A stretch of DNA of 64,000 bases from Lacihabitans sp. CS3-21 (lineage in GTDB: Bacteria > Bacteroidota > Bacteroidia > Cytophagales > Spirosomataceae): NCBI RefSeq assembly GCF_024343675.1, contig NZ_RJUD01000014.1:1-64000 (forward strand), written 5' to 3'. How positions within the stretch are numbered: position 1 is the first letter of the stretch; each line of letters opens with the position of its first letter. A program made the translations under genes and the position numbers. The notes beneath the pieces are model-generated. The model saw only the letters and a program-made list of their open reading frames with translations. It was not told the origin of the DNA and did no database searches. This document shows positions 10,601 through 18,171 of the stretch, piece after piece.

Positions 10601-10850
10601 CTCAGACGAAGGTAACTTAATGAGCCGCTCGTTTGGCATGTTGAGAGAATTGGTTATCGGTTATTCTTTGCCTAAAAACATCATTGGCAAGACTTTCCAA
10701 GACGTTTCTGTGTCGTTGGTAGGTCGTAACTTATTGTATTTTGCTGAGAAAAAAGATATCGACCTTAACCAATATTTAAGTGGTGGAAGTTCTGGAACTC
10801 AGACACCATCAACACGTAGATATGGCGTTAACGTTGCAATCAAATTCTAA
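7638..10850 (+). CDS. SusC/RagA-type TonB-linked outer membrane receptor
   Basis: Outer-membrane barrel for TonB-driven import of oligosaccharides or other large solutes. I prefer the ATG at 7638, since it gives a clean signal peptide ending SAVSFA; ATG 7626 is possible. The mature protein starts with the carboxypeptidase-regulatory-like domain (ISGSVKDQKNEVIPG, residues about 30-105), then the conserved LQEVVVTALGIKK linker, a plug domain (about 115-230 with the DGVPVNSD stretch) and a long barrel ending in phenylalanine. About 1070 residues is usual for SusC. It pairs with the SusD gene 34 bp downstream. No glycoside hydrolase or regulator adjoins the pair, so the ligand is unknown. Confidence 0.95.
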   Translation: MKKRLLHFLNFQKLTLALVLLLSSAVSFAQIAISGSVKDQKNEVIPGVSILIKGTGSGTTTDANGAFKLSVPNKNSVLVLSSIGFNSQEITVGSQSQIDVQLSEDTKSLQEVVVTALGIKKDARRIGVAIQTVDGASTVKAREPNAVSALVGKVAGLTIGMQPELLRKPNIQLRGNSDILFVIDGVPVNSDTWNVNPDDIETYSVLKGASASALYGFRGKNGAILITTKRGSKDKRGFSVDFNSSTMADQGFYAIPKVQDEYGPGDHGKYSFVDGKGGGLNDGDYDGGWGPKFEGQPISQYDSPIDPVTGKRTPTPWVARGKDNLTRFLETGILATNNLSVSSTGEKHNLRFSTSHIFQKGITPNTKLNITNFNIAADYNFTKKLKFESNLQYNRQYTPNIPDVNYGPNSIIYNMVLWGAADWDVDDMRNYWQPGKEGVQQIYAEYQRYNNPYFMSYEWLRGHYKTDIVGQTALTYKFTDFLDVMLRSQVTTWNVLRTEKLPYSAGSYGRDERRGDYAEDRRNLFENNTDILVRFDKDIVKDVNAKVWLGGNVRTFEYNSLFGKTDYLNVPGLYNFSNSANPVKMYNFNSDMRVNSAYYSADFSYKNIATISTTGRVDKLSTLPAGNNTFFYPSVSVATALTDYVKLPEFVSFLKLRASYANVKDGLTQSSIGATPFSSYPVGYGDQYASPYDGPTYQNSAAYSTPFAYNNQTAAYYSNTLTNPNIEPSTTAQKEIGLDFRVLQNRIGLDATYFVSDEGPKIFNLPISSTTGYTSALVNGIKTQKKGLEIAITGSPLKKSNGINWDIVANYSTFQEKLTEIYPGVDNLNTFLKVGDRVDKYYGRAFVRTPEGQIINDASGRPIYAPINQYLGNMNPDFVFGINNKFSYKNITLGFQFDGRIGGVLSNYIQKQTFRGGRHIDLVTGAMGEARYQDYLGVKSYVGEGVQINGNSALKFDLDGKVTNYNELTYSPNTTKQYLQDWVSRYYNSDEGNLMSRSFGMLRELVIGYSLPKNIIGKTFQDVSVSLVGRNLLYFAEKKDIDLNQYLSGGSSGTQTPSTRRYGVNVAIKF

Positions 10851-10884
10851 AAAGTCCAGTTTTCATTTTAAAAAATTAAAGGAT

Positions 10885-12477
10885 ATGTTGAAAAATAAAT
10901 TAAATATAGTTTTGTTGTCATTGCTGATGGTATTCAGCATGAGTTGCGAAAAAACTTTCGAAGAGTTGGAAGTAAATCCCAACAGCCCTGTGAGTGTTCC
11001 AGCTTCATTAGTATTACAAGGAATTGAAGCTGATATGTACAACAACACCGGCCGTCCGTTCAGTGCCGAAATGCGTTGGAATCAGTTTTATTTGTCAAAC
11101 TACAACTACTACGCTACTAATGAGTATACTTGGACAGCCGCTCCAGATCATTTTATGACATTGAAAAATGTTGTAAAAATGGAAGAAGAAGCCATTAAGT
11201 TGGGTGCAGATGCAGTAAATCCATATACTGCGGCAGGAAAGTTTTTCAGAGCATTTTTCTATGATCAAATGTCGAAAAGAGTAGGGGATTTGCCTATGAG
11301 TGAGTCGCTTAAAGGGGTTGAAAATTTGAATCCAAAGTATGATACACAAAAACAAGTGTATGTGCAGATTTTGAAGTTGTTGGAAGATTCAAATGCTGAG
11401 TTTTCAACACTTATAGCCAAAGGAAATCAAACCCTCACGGGCGATTTTTACTATGGTGGTGATTTGAAAAAATGGCAAAAAGCAGTGAATGCTTTTCAAT
11501 TAAGGGTATTGGTAAGTTTGAGTAAAAAGGAAGCAGATGCAGACTTAGGGGTTAAAGCCAAATTTGCAGCAATCGTATCTAATCCTACCAAATATCCATT
11601 GTTTGCTTCTAATTCGGAGAGTCTTCAATTTGTATCTAATCTTTACAATAAGTATCCTTCTAATCCTGATAATTTTGGATTTGATGCCACGCGTCAAAAT
11701 ATGTCTAAAGCTTATGTAGAGCGATTGACAGAGAGAAAAGATCCACGTGTAATGGTAACTTGTGAGCCAGCTGGCGGGGCTTTGAAAGCGGGTAAGTTGG
11801 CCTCGGATTTCAGTGCTTATGCAGGTGCTGAAGCTGGAGAAGATTTGTCGGATATGAGTTCAAAAGCGGGTATCAATAACGGTTCTGATTTTGCTCCTGG
11901 TGTTTATTCTTTCCAAAATCGCAAGCGTTATTATTCAAACTACGTCGGAGAAAATACTTTCATTTTGGGTTATTCTGAAATGTGTTTCAATATAGCTGAA
12001 GGCGTAAATAGAGGATGGGCTACTGCAGATGCAGAAAAATGGTATAACCAAGGAATTTCAGCTTCTATGGAGTTTTACGGTATAAAAGAAGGCTCAAATA
12101 CCATGACATATTCAAAAACTGGTAGCAGAGATGCAGCTGATGCAAGAACTTTCAATATCGATTTCAAAATGGCAGATTATGTAAGCCAGGCCAACGTAAA
12201 GTATGAAGCAGGTACTGCGGGTCTAGAGAAAATATTGACGCAGAAATACTTGGCTTTCTTTATGAACTCTGGTATGGAGGCATATTTCAACTGGAGACGT
12301 ACTGGTTTTCCTAAATTTTACCAAGGTGTAGGAAATGGAAACTCTAACAGAATAGCGGTTCGTTGGCAATATCCTTTGTCTGAGAGGACTACAAATGCTA
12401 CAAACTACAAGGCTGCTATAGCTAGCCAATTTGGTGGAAAAGACGATATCAATGATATGGTTTGGATGTTGAAATAA
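10885..12477 (+). CDS. SusD/RagB-family surface lipoprotein (SusD-like 2 type)
   Basis: Surface-exposed solute-binding lid for the upstream SusC. The start at 10885 gives a lipoprotein signal (LLMVFSMSC, lipidated Cys) and follows the SusC stop by 34 bp; longer frames that run into susC lack a signal. At 530 residues, with the N-terminal ELEVNPNSPVSVPASLVLQ signature, it fits the SusD-like 2 group (PF12771), not classic SusD. A C-terminal EAYFNWRRTGFP motif is also typical. Ligand unknown. An intrinsic terminator follows at 12529. Confidence 0.92.
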   Translation: MLKNKLNIVLLSLLMVFSMSCEKTFEELEVNPNSPVSVPASLVLQGIEADMYNNTGRPFSAEMRWNQFYLSNYNYYATNEYTWTAAPDHFMTLKNVVKMEEEAIKLGADAVNPYTAAGKFFRAFFYDQMSKRVGDLPMSESLKGVENLNPKYDTQKQVYVQILKLLEDSNAEFSTLIAKGNQTLTGDFYYGGDLKKWQKAVNAFQLRVLVSLSKKEADADLGVKAKFAAIVSNPTKYPLFASNSESLQFVSNLYNKYPSNPDNFGFDATRQNMSKAYVERLTERKDPRVMVTCEPAGGALKAGKLASDFSAYAGAEAGEDLSDMSSKAGINNGSDFAPGVYSFQNRKRYYSNYVGENTFILGYSEMCFNIAEGVNRGWATADAEKWYNQGISASMEFYGIKEGSNTMTYSKTGSRDAADARTFNIDFKMADYVSQANVKYEAGTAGLEKILTQKYLAFFMNSGMEAYFNWRRTGFPKFYQGVGNGNSNRIAVRWQYPLSERTTNATNYKAAIASQFGGKDDINDMVWMLK

Positions 12478-12528
12478 TTGAACTTGTCGTAGAGTTAAGT
12501 TTATAAAGTTAAAAATGAATACTAATAG

Positions 12529-12553
12529 AAAACGGAGCGATTGCTCCGTTTTT
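12529..12553 (+). terminator. Intrinsic terminator after the SusC/SusD pair
   Basis: A perfect 10-bp stem (AAAACGGAGC / GCTCCGTTTT) with a GATT tetraloop runs directly into a T tract, 50 bp past the susD stop. Confidence 0.9.
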
Positions 12554-12640
12554 CTTATTAAATCACAATTATTTTATAGACATCAATGAGCCTTTAAAAC
12601 ATGAAAGAGAATTATTAACCTTTGGCTGAAGAACAAACAC

Positions 12641-13219
12641 ATGAAAAAATCTAACAAAGCTATTATTTCAGAAATCAAATATTTGTTTTTCAAAAGTGGG
12701 GGAGATGAGTATTTTGGTGAAAAAGTGAGTCAATTTGAGCATGCTGCCCAGAGTCTAATGTTGGCCATAAGTGAGGAAGAATCTTTAGAAATGCAGGTAG
12801 CGGCATTTCTTCACGATATCGGTCATTTATTAGACAGTGATGAAGAAAATGCAATGGAAGTTTATGGCAGAAAAGACCACGAAGCTGCCGCCAAAGTTTG
12901 GTTAAAGGAGCGAGGCTTTTCCGAAAAAATACAGACCGTTGTAGCAAACCATGTTCCGGCCAAACGCTACCTTTGCTACAAATATCCAAGTTATTACCTA
13001 GGACTTTCTGAGGCCAGCAAAAAGACCATGGCTTTTCAGGGAGGAATAATGTCAAAAGCTGAAACAGAAGAATTTGAAAGTCAGATTTTTTTTGAAGAAA
13101 GTATAAAACTCAGACATTGGGACGATAAAGCTAAAATCACTAATATTGAAGTTCCAAGTCTGGAAGATTGCCTAGAGATCGTGAGTAAGTACTTGGAAAG
13201 AAAAAGAGTTGAACTTTAA
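12641..13219 (+). CDS. PhnZ-like HD-domain mixed-valence diiron oxygenase
   Basis: Predicted member of the PhnZ/TIGR03276 group, whose founder oxidatively cleaves 2-amino-1-hydroxyethylphosphonate to glycine and phosphate. The 192 residues carry all HD ligands at the same numbers I recall for PhnZ: H34, H58-D59, H80, H104 and D161, with Y24 and E27 on the lid segment. The surrounding signature is also present: K108-R109 in AKRYLC, S126, QGG at 133-135, and LRHWDDKAK. It is cytoplasmic, with no signal peptide. The usual partner PhnY (the hydroxylase) is not in the window, so the actual substrate may differ. It is followed 28 bp later by a secreted phosphatase gene. The family call is firm; the substrate is inferred. 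Confidence 0.85.
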   Translation: MKKSNKAIISEIKYLFFKSGGDEYFGEKVSQFEHAAQSLMLAISEEESLEMQVAAFLHDIGHLLDSDEENAMEVYGRKDHEAAAKVWLKERGFSEKIQTVVANHVPAKRYLCYKYPSYYLGLSEASKKTMAFQGGIMSKAETEEFESQIFFEESIKLRHWDDKAKITNIEVPSLEDCLEIVSKYLERKRVEL

Positions 13220-13247
13220 AAAGAAACAAACATTCAATCTAGTTTAA

Positions 13248-14678
13248 ATGAAAAACTTAAAAATCTTTTTTTTAGCTTATTTGTTCATCATAAATGGAAA
13301 TTTATACGGACAAAAAGACAACAATTTTATCGTCAGACCATATTTGCAAATTGGACAAAATCCAAACAGCCAAACCATTGAAATTTTATGGCAAACTACC
13401 CAAATGGATGCCCAATGGAGCTTAGAATACAAAACAACTGCAAGTGGGGCTTGGACCAAAGCTAAGCCTCCATTTGTGTCAGAAATAAATGCCAAAGGAA
13501 TAAATCCAAGGTATTTATTTACAGTTACTTTAAATAATTTACTACCCAGTCAAGAGTTTTTTTACAAAGTATCGAGAAATGGCAGCGATCAATTTACTTC
13601 AAAAGGTAAGACCCTTAAAGCAGCGAACCAAGCCTATAAATTTATAGCCTTTGGTGATATTGGTGCCAATACCCGAGAGCAAAAAGATATTGCCATGCAA
13701 GCTTTCAAAACCAATCCTGATTTTGTGGCTGTAACGGGTGATATAGTTTACAACAGAGGACTCATCAGTGAGTATGATTCAAAGTTTTGGCCAATCTATA
13801 ATGCCGAAAAAGCGGATACAAATGGTGTTCCAATGATGAGTTATATTCCCTTTGTGGCTGCCCCTGGAAATCATGACATCGAAACCCGAAACTTGGATAG
13901 CTACCCCGAAGCTTTGGCATATTATATGTTTTGGAGTCAACCACTCAACGGACCACAAAAACCAGAAGGAAGCGTTCTTGTGCCTCCGCTTATCGCCAAT
14001 GATGAAAATCGGGCCGCTTTTTTGAAAAGTGTTGGAAACAAATATCCCGCCATGGCCAACTTTTCATTTGATTATGGCAATGCTCACTGGACAATACTCG
14101 ACTCAAATCCATATGTAGACTGGACCAGCAAAGAAATACTCGAATGGGTAGAAAAAGATTTGTTAGCAGCCAAAAACGCCACTTGGCATTTTGTGATGTT
14201 CCACCATCCGGGTTTTAATTCATCCCGAGCACATTACGAACAACAACACATGCGTTTGCTATCGCCCATTTTTGAGAAAGGTGGCGTAGATGTTGTTTTC
14301 AATGGCCATGTGCATAATTATCAGCGTTCTTTTCCGCTAACTTTTAAGCCTGACGACAATGGTGATATCGTAGCTTCCGAGGATTTAAAGCGTATTAGAG
14401 GCAGAATAGTGAGTGGCAAATGGACTTTGGATAAAAAATTTGATGGCAAAAAAGTAAAATCTCCACAGGGTGTTATTTATATAGTTTCTGGTGCTGGTGG
14501 AAATGATTTATATAACATAGATCAAACAACAGACACCGACAACTGGATGAAGTTTACGGATAAATTTGTTTCGGATGTTCATTCCTTTACTTTAGCGGAA
14601 GTGAATGGAAAAACTTTAGAAATAAAGCAAATAACAGCCACTGGAAAGGTTTTGGATAAGTTTATAATAGAAAAATAG
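13248..14678 (+). CDS. Purple-acid-phosphatase-like secreted metallophosphoesterase
   Basis: Binuclear metal phosphatase expected to release phosphate from organic esters outside the cytoplasm. A signal peptide (LKIFFLAYLFIINGNLYG) leads into an N-terminal fibronectin-like domain typical of purple acid phosphatases (about residues 28-120). The catalytic domain shows the metal-binding series GDIG, GDIVYNRG, GNHD, HHPG and GHVHNYQR in order. Length (476) is normal. It lies 28 bp after the PhnZ-like gene and probably shares its transcript. A hairpin terminator follows. Confidence 0.9.
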   Translation: MKNLKIFFLAYLFIINGNLYGQKDNNFIVRPYLQIGQNPNSQTIEILWQTTQMDAQWSLEYKTTASGAWTKAKPPFVSEINAKGINPRYLFTVTLNNLLPSQEFFYKVSRNGSDQFTSKGKTLKAANQAYKFIAFGDIGANTREQKDIAMQAFKTNPDFVAVTGDIVYNRGLISEYDSKFWPIYNAEKADTNGVPMMSYIPFVAAPGNHDIETRNLDSYPEALAYYMFWSQPLNGPQKPEGSVLVPPLIANDENRAAFLKSVGNKYPAMANFSFDYGNAHWTILDSNPYVDWTSKEILEWVEKDLLAAKNATWHFVMFHHPGFNSSRAHYEQQHMRLLSPIFEKGGVDVVFNGHVHNYQRSFPLTFKPDDNGDIVASEDLKRIRGRIVSGKWTLDKKFDGKKVKSPQGVIYIVSGAGGNDLYNIDQTTDTDNWMKFTDKFVSDVHSFTLAEVNGKTLEIKQITATGKVLDKFIIEK

Positions 14679-14701
14679 TAGTTATTAGGTAATTTAAATT
14701 T

Positions 14702-14744
14702 AAATCGGCAAAGTACTTTTGGTAAGGCTTTGTCGATTTTTTTA
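14702..14744 (+). terminator. Intrinsic terminator after the phosphatase gene
   Basis: A 12-bp stem (AAATCGGCAAAG / CTTTGTCGATTT, one G-T pair) with a 14-base loop is followed by a run of T. Confidence 0.75.
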
Positions 14745-14924
14745 TTCTTCATATTTAAGAATTTTCCTAACATTATTCAAGCGAAGGATTAAGCAAGCAA
14801 TACACTTATTAGTTTTTTATTACTCCATATTTTTGTTAGAAATTTTCTTAGTTATTTCTTAACAATTAGAAACAATTTAAGAAACATTGGCTGTAGTACT
14901 TTGTGTAAAAATCAAATTACTTCA

Positions 14925-17900
14925 ATGCAAAAACTTTTACTACTCTTTACATTTTTTATTTCTTCATGGGCATACAGCCAAAGTACCGATGCAACTATTA
15001 CCGGAAAAATCAAAGATCAAAAAGGCGAGGACTTGCCTGGTGTAACAATAAAAGTCAGAAACGAGTCGACAGGTTTTACTACTGCCACCACAACCAATTT
15101 AAGAGGCGAATATTTTTTTCAACAACTTCCGCTCGGAAAACCGTATACTATAATGGTCAGTAGTGTTGGTTTTTCACCAAAAACTTACAACGATTACCAA
15201 TTGAATCAAGGAGATAAATTAATATTAGATGTGACTTTGAAAGAAGGAACGACCGATTTGGCGGAGATAATTGTTTCGGCAAACTCATTCCAAAACAAAG
15301 AAACTGAGCGTGCTGGAGCTGCAATAGCCATCAGTTCTAATCAAATGAAAACTCTACCTCTCGAAAATCGAAGCTTTACTGCTTTGACAAACTTGGCTCC
15401 AACCCAAGGAAGATCAGGAAGTTTTAGTGGACAGCGGGTTTCTTCTACCAACTTTACTGTTGATGGAGCTAGTGCAAGAAATAATCTTACAGATGGACCT
15501 GTGGGTAGAGGTAGATATACCATCACGATGGAGGCCATTCGTGAATATCAGGTTACGACTAATAGTTATGATGTAACACAAAGTCGTCAAGGTGGCGGTG
15601 CCATCAATGCTGTTACTAAGTCAGGAACCAACAAAATGGAAGGTTCAGCTTTTGTGTTTTCTAGAAATGATGCCTTGGCCAGTAAGTATGATGTAAGGGC
15701 TGCTGCCCGTACAGTTGATTTTTATGCTTATCAGTATGGTTTGAGTTTGGGTGGTGCATTGAAAAAAGACAAACTTCATTATTTTTTGGCATTTGAGAGA
15801 GAAGATTCTGGCGAACCTGTAAATATTACCGATGTCTTCGATAAGGAACAAGAGGTCAGATTTGGAATTACCAAAGCCAATTTGGATAGAGTAGTTCAAA
15901 TTGGAGTTGAAAAGTATGGTTTAAACCCTAATAGACAACAATATGGACAGTTTATGAGAAAGAATGTGGCCAATACTTTTTTTGGACGTTTAGACTGGCA
16001 AATTAATCCAAAAAATACCTTGACATTCAGAAATAACTACTCAGATTGGAACAGCCCATTGAGCGTTAATGACAATTCTAATATCAATTTATGGGAAACT
16101 TGGAGTGGATTTGCATCAAATGAAAACAGTACATTGGTTTCTTTGAGATCAGAGATAAAAAGTAATCTTACCAACGAATTTAAGGTGCAATATCAATATG
16201 CAAACAGGAGGTATACCACCTCAGCTGATATACCTAGTGCTAATATTCCTCGTGCTATTATAACTGTAACATCTCCTTTTCCTACAGAGACAAACCCAAA
16301 TGCAAGTCAAACCAGAACAGTACAAATAGGCGGTCAAAGATTTACTCCAGAGACTGACATTGCTCAGAATCTTCATATCATAAATACCTCTTATCTGAAA
16401 TTGGGCAAGTTGAATTTTAAATTCGGAACTGACAATTCCATTTCTTTTTTGGATACCAAGCTCGTAAACGAAATGAATGGTCGCTTTTTCTTTGCTAGTC
16501 TTAATGACTTCGCAGATGTTAAACCAGCAAGGTATGCACGTGAGGTTCCAATTACAGGTGACCCAACTGTTGTTCAGACTGTTTTTGACCTATCGGTTTT
16601 TGGTCAAATGGATTTCAAACCTACTCCAAATGTTGATTTGATGTTAGGCCTACGTTATGATGTTACGATGTTTGCCAATCAAGGAGCCTATAATGAATCT
16701 GTTGAAAAAGCTTTAGGGATTAAAACCAACAATTCAATGAATGACTTTAATAACATTCAGCCGAGAGTTCAGATGATTTGGGACATAGGTGGTAGAAAAA
16801 GAGACATTCTGAAAATAGGTGGAGGTTTCTTCTCAGCACAACCTGTTTCTTATTTGCAGGTAAATAATATTCAAAACAGCGGAAATTTGGTTGGTGCCAT
16901 TGATGTTTCAGGGGCGGCAGTTCCTAAGCCAGACTTTGTTTCTTACAGAAATGATCCTACTACAGCCCCAGGCATACCAGCTGGAGCGAGTTATATTTCT
17001 ACTATAAATGCTGTAAATGAAGATTTTCAGGTTCCGACGGTTATGAAACTTAATGTTTCTTACAATAAGTTTTTTAATAAAAGGTTCAGGCTAGGTGCTA
17101 ATTTGCTTTGGGCCAAAACCATCAATAATTATGTGTACTTTGATAAAAACTTGGTGGATCAACCTTATTTTACTTTGAGCAATGAAGGTGGAAGAGGTGT
17201 ATTTGTACCTGCAAATACCATCCCAGCAAACGGTACAACAGATTGGACTAAAAGCCGTAAATCAGACCAAGTTGGTAGAGTTTTAGAGCTTGAATCAACT
17301 GGGATTTTGGATAATTATAGTTTTGTAATTGATGCAAGTATGAAACTCGCTAGCGATGGAAACTTCACCCTTTCATATACCAAAAACAATACTAGAGACA
17401 ATACATCTTTCAACTGTTGCGTAGCCAATACTTCTACTTTTACACCTATTGCAGATGATCCTAGGAACATTCCTACTACTTATTCAAGCGATCATTTTAG
17501 CGATAAAATCGTAGCAAGTTTAATTTCTCCTAGTTTAAAAGGTTTTCAATTAGGACTTATATACGCTGGCGTTGGTGGTACAAGATATTCGTTTTTGACA
17601 GGTGGAAACAGAAGTTTGAATGGTGATTTTGTTTTAACCAATGACTTGGCCTATGTTTTTGATCCAAATAGTACATCAACAAATGCAGCTATTAAAACAG
17701 GTATGCAGGCACTTTTAGATAATCCAGAGGTTACTCAAAGTGTTAAAAATTATATTACCGAAAGTCTTGGTGGGGTAGCAGTAAGAAATGGTGGAATAAA
17801 TCCATTTTATGGAACGGTAGATTTAAGACTAACCAAAGGATTTGCAATCAAAAACTCACATAGGTTTGATTTATCAGCAGAAGCATTTAATTTTATGAAT

Positions 17901-18083
17901 ATGCTAGACAAAACCAAGGGAATCAGCTATAATCACGGAAATGTAAACTTAGTTTCGATTACGGGTTTTGACCAAGCCACGAAAAATTATAACTATAGAG
18001 TAGAAAGTGGTGCTGGTATCAAAGCCAACACTGCTGGAGGTAGTGTTTGGCGTGTTCAGGTTGGCCTTAGATATTCTTTTTAA
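14925..18083 (+). CDS. Oar-like TonB-dependent receptor
   Basis: Outer-membrane receptor of the Oar-like group: a signal peptide (KLLLLFTFFISSWAYS), an N-terminal carboxypeptidase-regulatory-like beta domain (ATITGKIKDQKGEDLPG, residues about 25-110), a plug-like segment with NFTVDGASARNNLTDG, and a barrel ending in RVQVGLRYSF. The product is 1052 residues, a usual length. The ATG at 14925 is chosen because upstream codons do not add to the signal. No SusD follows. Lying between two phosphatase-type genes, it may import a phosphorus-containing compound, but the sequence alone does not show the ligand. Confidence 0.88.
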   Translation: MQKLLLLFTFFISSWAYSQSTDATITGKIKDQKGEDLPGVTIKVRNESTGFTTATTTNLRGEYFFQQLPLGKPYTIMVSSVGFSPKTYNDYQLNQGDKLILDVTLKEGTTDLAEIIVSANSFQNKETERAGAAIAISSNQMKTLPLENRSFTALTNLAPTQGRSGSFSGQRVSSTNFTVDGASARNNLTDGPVGRGRYTITMEAIREYQVTTNSYDVTQSRQGGGAINAVTKSGTNKMEGSAFVFSRNDALASKYDVRAAARTVDFYAYQYGLSLGGALKKDKLHYFLAFEREDSGEPVNITDVFDKEQEVRFGITKANLDRVVQIGVEKYGLNPNRQQYGQFMRKNVANTFFGRLDWQINPKNTLTFRNNYSDWNSPLSVNDNSNINLWETWSGFASNENSTLVSLRSEIKSNLTNEFKVQYQYANRRYTTSADIPSANIPRAIITVTSPFPTETNPNASQTRTVQIGGQRFTPETDIAQNLHIINTSYLKLGKLNFKFGTDNSISFLDTKLVNEMNGRFFFASLNDFADVKPARYAREVPITGDPTVVQTVFDLSVFGQMDFKPTPNVDLMLGLRYDVTMFANQGAYNESVEKALGIKTNNSMNDFNNIQPRVQMIWDIGGRKRDILKIGGGFFSAQPVSYLQVNNIQNSGNLVGAIDVSGAAVPKPDFVSYRNDPTTAPGIPAGASYISTINAVNEDFQVPTVMKLNVSYNKFFNKRFRLGANLLWAKTINNYVYFDKNLVDQPYFTLSNEGGRGVFVPANTIPANGTTDWTKSRKSDQVGRVLELESTGILDNYSFVIDASMKLASDGNFTLSYTKNNTRDNTSFNCCVANTSTFTPIADDPRNIPTTYSSDHFSDKIVASLISPSLKGFQLGLIYAGVGGTRYSFLTGGNRSLNGDFVLTNDLAYVFDPNSTSTNAAIKTGMQALLDNPEVTQSVKNYITESLGGVAVRNGGINPFYGTVDLRLTKGFAIKNSHRFDLSAEAFNFMNMLDKTKGISYNHGNVNLVSITGFDQATKNYNYRVESGAGIKANTAGGSVWRVQVGLRYSF

Positions 18084-18117
18084 TTGATTATAACCCTTTT
18101 TTAACCCATATATAATA

Positions 18118-18148
18118 GAAAGACCCATCCTCAGATGGGCTTTCTTAT
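18118..18148 (+). terminator. Intrinsic terminator after the Oar-like gene
   Basis: GAAAGACCCATC pairs with GATGGGCTTTC around a CTCA loop, leaving one bulged base, followed by T-rich sequence, 35 bp after the stop. Confidence 0.8.
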
Positions 18149-18171
18149 TTCTTTTTAAACCTTAACATAAT

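Noticed and set aside
12690-13055. 121-codon minus-strand frame opposite the PhnZ-like gene
   Set aside because: The sense frame keeps every HD-domain ligand, so the antisense frame is chance.
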